From: Anseranas semipalmata | Taxonomy: Eukaryota > Chordata > Aves > Anseriformes > Anseranatidae | DNA length: 64,000 nucleotides | Direction of reading: 5' to 3' | Assembly (NCBI GenBank): GCA_013399115.1 | Contig: VXAA01007254.1 | Coordinates: 208,936-272,935 of the forward strand | Shown: piece by piece, positions 38,119 to 49,120 of the stretch | Position numbering within the stretch: position 1 is the stretch's first letter | Layout: each line of letters begins with the position of its first letter | The notes under the pieces: model-generated | Seen by the model: the letters and a program-made list of their open reading frames with translations, nothing else | Told to the model about the DNA's origin: nothing | The model's database searches: none | Position numbers and translations under genes: made by a program

Positions 38119-39982
38119 ATAGGAAAATAGATGGGAAATTGTTTTTATTTATATAAATATTTATTTCTTTGCTAAAAATTACATGTCCCACGGCTATGTA
38201 ATTTCTTCCAAATGTAGAGGCGAAATATGTCTTATATTGCCCGCTTAAAGATCAACAGAAGATAGAACAAAATATTCCTACAGGCAGCAGTTTAAGAAAA
38301 CACTTAAAGTACTTTATTTAAGGGTATTAAGGAATCACACAGCTGTAAGGAGACATGTATGTGTAAAGCTACACATGGTCAATTATGTGATTGTAAAAAT
38401 TTGCTGTAGTTCTTTTCTGAAGATACTTACACCTGACTTCATTTAGACAACTATGGTTCTGCTTTAATTTAAAGCTGCTTCTTTAAATAATGCATGTATT
38501 GTGCGATGTAGTGTTTTGTTAATTCAGTTATGCAATTGCCAGTTGTGTTTGAGTTTCCCTTCATATATCGTTTATTATAAACACTCTGAAGTGTTTATAA
38601 ATAGCTTCTAAAACCAATTAGGTGGAATGGGAGGGAAAAGAAAAAATACAACCCTTTTCAAAGACCTGTGAAGAAATCTTAGAATGAAGTAACAGGCAAA
38701 TTACAAACTTAAAATCACTAAAGAAGCCATAAAAATAGTCAATTGAACCCTGATAGCACTAATGTAATCAGCAGGCCTCCAGGAAGCCCATTAGTGCTTT
38801 AAATAGTCTCATTTATGAAGATGAAAGGAATTTTGAAGATGACACACCAAGTAAACATTATGTATATAAAACTTAATGCAAAGCAAATAAGCTTTCCCCT
38901 GCAATCTTGCAAGCAAAATAAACTGTAAAGGAATACTAGTAGTGAAGACTATTGTAATCCTGAAATTCATCTACTTAAAGAATTAAAGAAACTTGATGAA
39001 AAGTTGTAGTTCTTGCATTGCATACTATTTTGGCTTCACCAAAAACACTTAGCGGTTTAGAATAGATATTTGAAAATATTTTAGATATGCATAGATATCT
39101 CATTCTTACAAATGGAACTGCAAACCTTGATTTGAATGGAACTTGTTTTTTAGTGTTGCCCAAGTTTTCAACCTGAAAGCTTTGCCAAGACAAAGGTACT
39201 GCTAAATTGAAAAGTACATTAATTAAATAGAAAGTGCTGTTGCATATTATTTTCATTGACTTTTATATCAGTGAATTTTGTTTTTTAATATTTAAAGTCC
39301 TCAAGATTAAAACTGTGATTGGCCAATCATCAAGTTTGTCATTTCTCTGTGACAATGGTGTATTAACATAAATTTGGAATTTGCATCTCAGCTTCTCACA
39401 AGGCTACTACCAAGAAGTTGCAGGAAAGTGATAGACCTAATTTAATTTTGTTGTACAATTAAATAAAACTGTTTATTTGAATAGCCAATAAAGCTCTTAT
39501 TGCTAAGCTTGCATTACTTGAGGTAGTAAGAAATTGGGTCTTGCTCAGATAAATTATTCTCTTCTATAAAATAGTATTTGAAAGAATATTACTTACTATA
39601 GCAAATGTCTGTACATTAGCTGAAGTCCCTGTAATAATGGGAAGACAGATCTTCAGAAGGTGCCTTCAGGACCGTTCCTTACATTGGATTTGTACTTTTG
39701 TGGCTTCCTACAATTAAAATAAAAATGATAATTTTCAAGAATATCAGTAGGATATATCTCATGATTTTTAGTAGAAGCAGTGCAGGTAAAGAAATCTGTA
39801 GAATGGAAATAATTCTGTGTTCTGCACTCTCTTCTAAGCATCTGTGAAAAGTAACTAAAAAAATGCAAGTTTATTAGCAAATTAATTTTGTATCTTAAGT
39901 CTCCTTGCTTCTGTTGCAAAAGTTTTAGGATCTTGAGATGCAGGAATTGTACCTGTCTGCAGCAGTTCTTTCTTGGCAAAAA

Positions 39983-39999
39983 TCTCTCTCTCTCTCTCT
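39983..39999. repeat. (TC)n microsatellite abutting an assembly gap
   Basis: At least eight TC units run directly into the N gap, so the true repeat is probably longer. Confidence 0.9.
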
Positions 40000-40000
40000 T

Positions 40001-40055
40001 NNNNNNNNNNNNNNNNNNNNNNNNNNNNNNNNNNNNNNNNNNNNNNNNNNNNNNN
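40001..40055. other. Assembly gap (55 N)
   Basis: Run of 55 N about 780 bp upstream of exon E. It lies in the intron, so the coding frame is not affected. Confidence 1.
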
Positions 40056-40325
40056 AGAACAAAGCAAGTAATTTTTTAATTGAATTTTCAATTTATAAGA
40101 TTTAAACATGCGCTAGACTGTAATAACCATAATCGCTTATATTAACTAAATTTTAATTTTTTGAAAACATTCTCAAAGCTTATTTGGAACTACAGTTCCA
40201 AAGTAGTTTTATGGTCTTTCTAAAGGCTGTGATTTATTTATTTTTTTGTATTATTGAGAAGAGATCTAAACAGTTAAAATTGTAAGATGGATATTTCCTC
40301 AGAATCAGGAAGGGTTGTTACTTTT

Positions 40326-40346
40326 TGTGTGTGTGTGTGTGTGTGT
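40326..40346. repeat. (TG)n microsatellite
   Basis: About ten TG units. Confidence 0.85.
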
Positions 40347-40836
40347 CTTTGTATAATTAAAATTTATTGCACAAAATTAATCATAAGTAATTTTAAAGAC
40401 CATCTGTTTCTTCAGCAGGTTCCTGTATATTCCTGTGTGACTCTTCTTCCATTAGAGTGGTCATAGTTTATCACCTTAGATTTAAACATATATATTTTAC
40501 TATGCTGACTGTTGCTGCTTTACTGATGTTAATTATTAATAGTTAGTTATTTTACTGTATATTAGTTTTGGCCCCAGCCTTTTTATTAAGAACAAGTGAA
40601 ATGCTGAAATAGGATGTGGCTAAAGATTTTGATTCATTTTAAGAGATGTTATCCTGCTATGTTTTGTCTTCCTTATGGATACAAAATTTGAGGTGCTAGC
40701 CTCAGAACAAAAACCTTGGAACAATAAATGTATTTAATCGGTAATCCCAAGTTTTGTTACCATGCATTTTGTTTCTTATGGTTTCTACACACATACATGA
40801 AAAATCTGAAATATATGTACTGTTTGTTTTTAACAG

Positions 40837-41037
40837 ATTGGACAACTTGCTTTTAAAGGCATGAAAAGACTAAACCGAATCCAATCTATAGTTTTCGAGA
40901 CTGCCTACAACACAAATGAGAACATGCTAATCTGTGCGCCCACTGGAGCTGGGAAGACCAACATTGCCATGCTGACAGTCCTTCATGAAATTCGCCAGCA
41001 TGTTCAGCATGGTGTTATCAAAAAGGATGAGTTTAAG
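40837..41037 (+). CDS. ASCC3: ASCC3 exon E: start of helicase cassette 1, Walker A (about residues 466-532)
   Basis: This exon is 201 nt, exactly 67 codons, phase 0 at both ends, between tttttaacag and AAG|gtaaga. It opens [20 protein letters not shown], whose Gln in LNRIQS is the Q-motif-type residue of Ski2-like helicases. It then has [13 protein letters not shown] and APTGAGKTN: the Walker A/motif I at 40936-40959 with intact GAGKT, the ATP phosphate-binding loop. The end reads [19 protein letters not shown]. This RecA1 domain belongs to the N-terminal of the two ASCC3 cassettes. All critical residues visible here are intact, so the gene looks functional. Confidence 0.98.
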
Positions 41038-41497
41038 GTAAGAATTTAACGAACCAAATAACAGCCTTTTAACTTGTGAAGTAAAACCCATTATATTTTT
41101 ACATGCAATATGAAATGGGGAATTTTCAAGAGTATTATATTTTTCCAAGTCAAAGATAAGGCTAATTTTGATTTACTTCATTACTGTTAAAGCTATTCTT
41201 ATTTCTGTGCTAAAAATCTTATTATGCAAGTGAAAAGCTATGAAAATGCATTTAGCTTTGATGCAGAACCAATTTTCAAAGTGGCGAGGCTATATAAATG
41301 AAATCCATTGTTCTTTAAGCAGCTGCACACTCATCCAACACAGATAACTACTTTTCATATATCACTATTAAGATTTTTCACTGTAAGTGCCTGGCATCAT
41401 ATTTCACAATAAGTTGTGATTTGTAATAGTTGCCATGAAACAAATGACATTGTGGGGTTTGCTCATTTATCAAGCTCTAGTGTCCTTTTGGTTACAG
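41038..41497 (+). other. ASCC3: ASCC3 intron E-F
   Basis: A 460 bp intron from gtaaga to tggttacag. A + strand frame runs from 41435 into the next exon, but the acceptor at 41497 and the ASCC3 match start at 41498. No other feature. Confidence 0.9.
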
Positions 41498-41638
41498 ATT
41501 GTATATGTTGCTCCTATGAAGGCTTTGGCAGCTGAAATGACAAATTACTTCAGCAAGCGTCTTGAACCACTAGGTATTACTGTGAAAGAGCTGACTGGTG
41601 ATATGCAACTGTCAAAAGGTGAAATTCTGCGAACGCAG
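41498..41638 (+). CDS. ASCC3: ASCC3 exon F: motif Ia and TGD block of helicase cassette 1 (about residues 533-579)
   Basis: This exon is 141 nt, exactly 47 codons, phase 0 at both ends, between ggttacag and CAG|gtatgc. The translation begins [27 protein letters not shown] is helicase motif Ia, which contacts the nucleic-acid backbone. It continues [20 protein letters not shown], with the TGD block (motif Ib/Ic region), and ends GEILRTQ. The next ASCC3 exon should begin MLVTTPEKWD and carry the DEVH box. I searched the rest of the window for it by eye and did not find it. Confidence 0.97.
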
Positions 41639-44263
41639 GTATGCTTAATGTTTGAAAATACAGTTCTTTGTATTTTTGTATTTTTCATAGCTACACTGGC
41701 CTTTTTTTTAAATGTTATTATAAAAGTATTAGAGAAGCAGCTGAAATGTTATTACTGCATCTAATTATGTTGGTTATGTTCTAAAATGTGACAGCTAAGA
41801 AGCAATTCAGAACAATTAAAACACTGATACATATGAATATGTTAAGTAATATGCTCATCAAACTTTTGGGGTTCTCGCCTTTATTTTTACAACTATTGCT
41901 TGAAATAGACCATAGTACACCACTTCTGTATAAACTTTGAATAACATCATACTTGATTTCCAGCTTGTGAACCTTAGTGGATTATAACTACCCTTCCAGG
42001 ACTGTAAACCAAGAGTTGTGTTTGCAAGAACATAACCTTCCTCATTTCAGATTTGGCATTCTTTAATAATAATGATATTTGAAAAGTTGAAGGTCTGGTC
42101 TGCAAATGATAAATTTTGAAGTACTTTAATAATACCATTGCAAATATATACAAGTGATACATACTTTCTTAAAAAAAAAAAAAAGTTGAAGTTGTAGGTT
42201 CCTGTAAATGGCTGATCTTACTTTTCCTTTTATGAACAAATGAGGAAAAGTAAAATATTTCACAAGGCTAAACCTTTGATCACTCATAGAAATGAATAAA
42301 TTTTGAATTTTTAGCTTCATAAATAGTATTGTGTAGATGGAGTCTTTTCTGTTTTAGCAGATACCTCTTGTCATATTAATTTTAGCCAAATGCTATTTTT
42401 GCCTGTGAAATATCACTTCCCTAAAATATTGACTTTTAAATAATCTCTTCTTAAATAGATATAAAGTTTCTTGTAATTACCTTTCCTCTTCCTACCTGGT
42501 CCAAGAGGCAGAGTAAGACTTGGTTGTATTATCAGTATGAACATTTATAAATGTAACTTATCTTTCAGTAATTGTTGATTCAGATGAATTATATTTTGCT
42601 AGTCTTTCTTAGCTGTGACATATTTTGCTTTTTTTTTTTTTTTTTTGGTAAGACTGGAAAAATTGCTTTGCATAACAAGAAGAGATGTCTATTTGTAATT
42701 AATAATCAAGAGAATCACTGTAGTAATCTAGTATGAAGTCCTGGATAACAATTAGAAGACCTATATACAAGCATGTTGACACACAAGGGCACAATAATGT
42801 GGTAACTAATAAATAACAGGACAATATTTGTGAATAACAGCACTATGAGAATTACTTTCCAACACTACCTGCCTAAAATTTAGATCTACAAAGGGAAAAA
42901 TTTTAAATAATGAAATTATTTACATAGACCAAATTATCATTTCAAATTACTTACTATTCTTTTTTCACAATACTTTTCAGCTAGGACACATAATCCAGTA
43001 GATCAGAGTTTTAATAGTGAGAGAGTATGTGTAATCACTAGCAAAACTAAAATGACTGTGGAAAACTCTGCTCTGAATATAACTACAATGATCTACGAAG
43101 AGAATGAATGTAGAATGGAAGAGTGCTGTTTTCTCTAGCTCTCCTAGTTTGTGACATAATTCATAAAATCTCACCTCATTACTAAAAGTGTGGTCACGTC
43201 CAGTAAAGAAGTAAGGAAAAGAACGAAACAGTAATTTCAGGTGTCATTAAGAAATATAGAAGGAAAATATTTTACAAAGTTGAAATTTTGTTACTTTAGT
43301 AATGGGAAAGTATTAATATATACAAAGTATTAATTTAGAGCATAGTTACTATGTAACTTAGAGAGACTGCTTCATCATGCTTTCCTATTTTAATCCAAAA
43401 TACCACTAATAGTATAAATCTTAATTTTCTTTTGGGGAAGAGGTTAAATTATATTTGTGTGTAAAAACTTTGAAGAAGTGGGAAGGAGAGGACCTAGTTA
43501 AAAATCAATTTTTTCGTGCCACAGACAGATCATATTGCTTTGAAATTTATCATTTTATCTGAAATTTACTCATCGTCAAATAACTCTCTATGTAGAAATA
43601 GGATAGATACACTATTCTGAAGCGTAGTGTATTTACACTTTATAAACTTGTTTTGGGAATTAAAATGGAACATAATTGGTCTCCAGAAGAGGAAGAATTT
43701 GGAAACCATTATGCTATTTGTGACCAAGAATCTAGTTCTTAGATTTCCAAAGGAACTATAATTAAAGCATTGGTTATTTTCAGTTTTAGCTTTTGTATCA
43801 ACAATAGTTTTGGTCCTTTGCTCTTCCAAAATTGCAAAGGTGAAAAAGAAAAATACGTATAAAGACCAGACATTCTGGGACTATGAACTACTCTGTTTGT
43901 TTATTTGTTGTATCTAGTCAGTCTTTCCTTATTGTAGAACTGTAGGAGATGCAGAGGAGAGAGAACACCAGTCCAAGAGTTACCAGTGTAGGTGCTGCTG
44001 CTGTTCTTCCAGACTCAGGAGCCCAGCAGTGGGCTTTGTTTTCTCCCAGCTTATCCAAGTGCACTGAAAATATGTAGCCTTATATAACTGATGAAGGAGC
44101 ACTGACTTGTGCTGGATCTTGCTTGTTGCTCTTTGCATATACTGTTTCCTATGAAAACTAATGAGCTTTCTTACATCAACTTTTGCACTTCTGCCACCTC
44201 TTCTAAGCAGGTTCCTGTTGTTGATTTTACCCTGTATTAAATTGATTCTTACTTCAATAGGTT

Positions 44264-44281
44264 TTTGTTGTTGTTGTTGTT
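44264..44281. repeat. (GTT)n microsatellite
   Basis: About six units. On the minus strand it supplies the poly-Gln start of a spurious 102-codon frame. Confidence 0.8.
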
Positions 44282-45152
44282 TTACCATTTTACTTGTCAG
44301 CCACTCTAATGTATAAATTTCTCAAACCGCTCTTGCTTCTTCGTGGTTTTAGTTGCTTTGCCAATCATTACCCTGCTTTCTAGCTTTTACTAGTCTAATA
44401 GATCAAGTGCCTGTGTTTAACAGTAAAGGAGTTTTTCCTGATGAATTAATCTATAGCAGGTGGATGCATGCACACAATTTAAATACACAGGGATAGTATA
44501 TATAGTTTTGGGGTATAAAAGACAGGAATAGGGTCATCAACTGAAGCAGACGCAGGCATTTCATGTTGGATCACTGTTTCAAAAGATTGGAGGTTCTTTT
44601 TCTAGGAGACTGAATGCCTGATCTAAGTCTTCTGTGACTGTTGTCTTCTGCCTCTTTTCTGAGCAGTTATATTTTCACCATCTTTGTTTTCATCCTCAGG
44701 TGAATCAGTCACAATGAAGGATAGAAGAATGAGGTGATTGTCAGGTGTTAGTTAGAAGTAGTACTTCAGTGACACTCCTGATAATTTTCTCCTTTCTTTC
44801 CATTCATCATGCTTCATCCTTCATACTTTGTGTATTTAAATTTGTGTATTTTGTAAGTCATTACTTGCATCTGTTATGCTTACTCTGATGAGGAAAAATT
44901 GCTTTATCTGAAAAATTGCTAACTATCTCACTTCCCAGGAATTCATCCTTAATTAATGGAGTCTGCCTTTATTAGTTTCTCTACAAATATTTTTAAATAG
45001 TGAAAAAGTTAGCCAAAAAACATTTATAGTATTATGCATGAGGTGATTTTGCTTCCATATTGTTCCATACTATGCTTTGAATAACTAACATAACATACAT
45101 TGTTGAATAACTAACATTCCAAAACATACTTCAGAACTGAAGCTTTTAAAAA

Positions 45153-45175
45153 AGTGTGTGTTTGTTTGTTTGTTT
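45153..45175. repeat. (TG)n/(TTTG)n microsatellite
   Basis: Short GT run followed by TTTG units. Confidence 0.75.
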
Positions 45176-46389
45176 TCTCAGTAACGAGTATACCTTTAAA
45201 GAAATCAGGATAATTGTTTTGTTGACACTTCAGACAACCTTCTACCCTGCTCCCCACATCATGGGCAATGAACTACTCTTTATCTACCTATAAGATGAGG
45301 GAAGCAGGACAAAAACTGGAAGACTCAATTTCCCTTAATGTTTTTGTGAAAATGACGTGTAAATACTTAATGTGTTGTTTTAATGTTTCAGACAAAATAG
45401 ATCCAGAGTCCATTACCAAATATTTTTTACATAAGTGCTTCACTGAACCTGGGAACAGAAGAAAATAAACTTATTACAAAAACTAACTATCCCTAGCTAT
45501 TGTACTGGTTCTGCTAGGGAGTTTATCTTACACTTTTAAAGAATCTATCTAACCTTTTGCATGGTTTAAATAAAGATACATTAACTTTTCACTTCCTTAT
45601 TAGAAAAAGAACCTAGGGAAGCGTATTTCCCTGCAGTTGGTATTTTTTCTATCAGCTGTTTCTCTGTTGTAAGTATGTTTGTGTATTGACTTACTATTAT
45701 CTAGGAATATCTGTTGCTTAGATAGCAGTTAAGCCACTAATGATAATAAGTGTACTTAAGCTGTGATTCAATGTTTGGTAAGTTGTTTTTGGAACATTAC
45801 TCTTAGTGTTTAAATGGAAAATACTAGAGAGTAATAAATTGCATCTTTTGCTAGGTGGCATTGAGATAACACAGTTTGGAAGACAATGGATTATTTGGGT
45901 GATTGTCCATTTGGACTTTCAAGCGTGCATATGTACAGCTACTCTATCTTTGCTGTACATAGTCTGGAAAAGCATATAACAACTTGAAAATCAACTTGTG
46001 GGCTTTCACATCAACTACCTCTGACTTTGTGTTTGCAACAAATGTAGTACTAATAGTTACCTTCTGAAACTTCAGAGGATGCAACTAGGATTGGAGCAGT
46101 ATCGATATGTAATGTAATCACCAAGTCTGAAGGCACTGCCCTTCACTGGCAAAGTGTATTGTAAGCAGATGATTAGTATGATGTCCTAACTTATACAAAC
46201 CAGTGGTGGCAGCTTGGGAGTTGCAGAAATGCCTTCTGGCCTAAACAATTATTAACTTTTTAAGATTGTGGGCATCAAAAAACATGTAGGAGAGAATTTC
46301 TTTTTTAATGTTTTATACATACATAACTTAAAATCCTTGGCATAACCTAGTGGAAATTTATCAAAAATTTCTTCTCCCTGTATAAAGCT

Positions 46390-46408
46390 TAATAATAATA
46401 ATAATAAA
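46390..46408. repeat. (AAT)n microsatellite
   Basis: About six AAT units. Confidence 0.8.
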
Positions 46409-48039
46409 ATCCACCTTTTAAGAGATTTTTTTTTATTATTTTTAAGCAAAGCTATTTTATTATTCTATTGCATCTTCAGTTTCTATGAATATTCCTCACC
46501 CTTACATCAGCAGTTCTGTATAAGATGTGTTATAGTATGGTCCTTGTCTATAGCTAGGGTCTTAATTCAAATAAGTACATTTAACTGAGACTGACATTTT
46601 AGAGTTGAAAAATTTTCTATCATGTTTTTGCTTTACTTTGTGCTTCAGACATACAGATATAAGCCAAACTTCTTTTACTGGGCCTGTGTCTCTTGCTTTG
46701 CCTTGGAGGCTGTCAGCCTGTTGTAAGCCTTGCTCCCTGCAGATAGGTCTTAATGTTAAGGCCAGATTATCTGTGCTTTCTCTTGCTAAAATTATGTAGT
46801 AGTTGATAAACAAATCTGGTCAACTTTTGAAAGCAGGCTAATTTACCCAACCTATAAACCTCTCTATATCTCTGTTCTTTCCTTCTCATATTCTTGGAGT
46901 TAAGGGGATTCAAAGAGCAGGAGAATCAGGAGAAGGAAATTTATTATATTTTAAATAAATATTATGTGAAAATGAATCAAACTATTGTGTCGTAATTCTC
47001 CCATTTCTACACTATTGAATGCTTTTTCTTTTGTGACTATTGAAATACAGATTTTTTTCTTTTTTTAAATAGAGAAAAGTGTTTCCATTTTTTGGTCTTG
47101 TTGATCAAGAAAGTGATCTTACAGAAAGCAAGGTTATTCATTTAAAATATGTTATATTTCCTGTAGTGTTTACATAGTGCTGAAGTACTTCAAGATTCAC
47201 AAAAAAAGATGTGTGCATTTATGGAAGTAGAAGGCAGTACCTTGTCAGCATGGGCCTGCCAACCTAAACAGAGACAGACATTTCTAAAATTTTAGGTTTC
47301 TGCATGCCTCCAACTCTCTCTACCCTTTTTTCAATCATGTATTTGATAAAAATTAATTCCATGCCAATGAAAAGAAGGAGTACTGGAAACAAATGGTGTA
47401 TCTGAACTTAGTCTGCTTTCAACTTAGTGTTTTTAAACATTTCTGGTTAACACAGCTAGGAAGTGGGAAATCTGAAGTATCATTCACCCATTTTAAAAAA
47501 AAAGAAAAGAAAACTTCATAAACTTTTGTAATTTTACAACTCTGGAAATAATCCAAGATGTTCAAGTAGTTCAAATTCAGAGCTTAAATTTGTGGTGTCA
47601 TGTGTAAATGAAATATGCAGAGGCATAAAGTGAAAGATTAGATCTTTTGTCAATGCAGCTTAGTTTAAAAAATAATAAAAAATAGGTGGTGGGGAAAGAA
47701 AGTTGCTAAACCTGACCTGCTTTATCAGGCAGCTAGCTGTCATACTTGTTCTCTGCTAGTTAAACTATGTAAGCTAAAATAATGTTGCTTTCAGAGTTGA
47801 TTCTTTCTTTCTCACAGTTTTTGTAAAAACTATCTTAACATTTTGCTAAGAAACAATCCTTCCAAGCTTTAGATTTGAGAAGTGATATCACTTCCATTTG
47901 CCAAGTGCTGAACATGTTGAAGAGCTTGAAAATATGAATGATTTCCAAGATCTCAATTAAGGAGGGGGGAAAAAAAAACACCAAAAACTAAACAGTGCCT
48001 TTTCATCACCTTATAAACGCATTTTGCTAGTTTATGGTG

Positions 48040-49062
48040 CATCTGCATCCAGGTGCTGGCAGGGGGCTGCAGGGCTCCTCTGTGGGGAGAGGCCGGGGCT
48101 GCCCTGTGCCAGCCACAGCCGGTTCCAGCCGGCTCCAATGGCCCCACCGCAGGGCACGGCTGGGCCCCACAGCCAAGATGGCGGAGCCTCAGGGAAAGAG
48201 GGATTAAGGAAGGGTGAAAACACTACACAGCAGTTGTGAGAGAGAGAAAGGAGTGAGCAAAAAAGCAAGAGAAACAACCCTGCAGACATCACGGTCAGTG
48301 AGGAAGGTGGGGAAGAAGGTGCTGCAGGTGCCTGAGCCAATATTCCCCTGCCACCCATGGAAGTTTTGGAAGAGACCACAGTGGAGCAGGTATTTCCCTG
48401 CAGCCCATGGAGAAGACTGTAGCAGAGCAGATATCCACATATCCACACTGAAGCAGGTGGATATGTCCTGAAGTAAACTGTGACCCGTACAGAGGAGACC
48501 ACACAGGAACAGCTATATCCTGGCAGGAACTGTGGCCCTTGGTCCACGGGTATGCTGGAGCAGTGTGTTCTTCCTGGGGGACTGAAGGACCCACACTGGA
48601 GCAGTTAGTGTAGAGCTGTATTCTGTGGGATGGACCCCACACTGGAGCAAGGGAAAAGTGTGAGGAAGGAGCAGCAGTTACCAAGTGTTATGAACTGACC
48701 ACAGCCCCCATTCCCCATCACCTGGCACCGCTTGGGGCGTGAGGAGGTGGAAGAGTTGGAATAAAGCGATGAAGTTGAGCCTGGGAAGGAGGGTTAAGAG
48801 GAAGGGTGTTTTAGGGTTTGTTTGGTCTGTGTTTCTCACTATCCTACACTATTTTAAATTGGCAATGAATCAAATTAATTTTCCCCAAGTCAAGTCTGTT
48901 TTGCCTCTGACAGTAATTGGTAAGTGACCTCCCTGTCTTTATCTCAACCCGCAGGCTTTTCCATCTTATTTTCTCTCTCTGTCCTGTTGAGGAGGGAGAG
49001 TGAGAGAGCGGCTGAATGGGCATCTGGCAGCCAGCCAAGCTCTACCCAGCACGAATCTAGTT
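48040..49062 (+). mobile_element. Avian LTR-like interspersed repeat (probable solo LTR, ERVL-type)
   Basis: A GC-richer block of about 1 kb with sharp compositional edges. It contains agccaagatggcggagcc near 48170 and repeated phrases of the type ctggagcag/tttccctgcagcccatgg (48340-48410) and accccacactggagcaaggg (48635). Further on are gaactgaccacagcccccat, tttccccaagtcaagtctgt, gacagtaattggtaagtgac and a terminal part with gaggagggagagtgagagag. I recognise this word order from a repeat found in many bird genomes and classed as LTR-derived; the class name is from recall. No viral gene is present; the 171-codon minus-strand frame inside is incidental. The orientation is tentative. Confidence 0.6.
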
Positions 49063-49078
49063 GTAGTTTTAGGTGTGT

Positions 49079-49120
49079 TTTTTTTTGTTGTTGTTGTTTT
49101 GTTTTTTTGTTTTTATTGAA
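49079..49120. repeat. T-rich/(GTT)n tract
   Basis: Poly-T interrupted by GTT units at the 3' flank of the LTR-like repeat. Confidence 0.75.

Larger units (their letters stand above)
18232..40836 (+). other. ASCC3: ASCC3 intron D-E (22.6 kb)
   Basis: A 22,605 bp intron from gtgagt to ttttaacag. It separates the linker exons from the first helicase exon. Listed separately: a (GAAA)n tract, an antisense CR1 3' end, a 12-bp-arm palindrome, a retroelement esterase-like ORF fragment, several microsatellites, a sense CR1, two local duplications and an assembly gap. Splice-like elements of interest lie near 20811, 27275 and 36671-36690. The long stretches between them (for example 23.1-26.5 kb, 29.1-32.0 kb and 35.3-39.9 kb) are AT-rich sequence with many stops in all frames and no recognisable gene. 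The stretch 38.74-38.90 kb looks low in repeats and might be conserved noncoding DNA, which I cannot test. Confidence 0.9.

Noticed and set aside
38741..38900. Ultraconserved or enhancer element
   Set aside because: Composition looks non-repetitive and homeobox-site-rich, but without an alignment there is no evidence for conservation, so it is not listed as a feature.
39653..39979. 108-codon minus-strand frame
   Set aside because: No family resemblance. It abuts a microsatellite and the assembly gap.
41435..41764. 109-codon + strand frame as a separate gene
   Set aside because: It is ASCC3 exon F read through its acceptor and donor into intron. Only 41498-41638 matches the protein and has splice borders.
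43980..44288. 102-codon minus-strand frame starting with poly-Gln
   Set aside because: The Gln run comes from the (GTT)n repeat and the rest shows no motif.
48032..48547. 171-codon minus-strand open frame
   Set aside because: It lies entirely within the GC-richer LTR-like repeat, overlaps several other open frames and resembles no protein. It is explained by low stop density.
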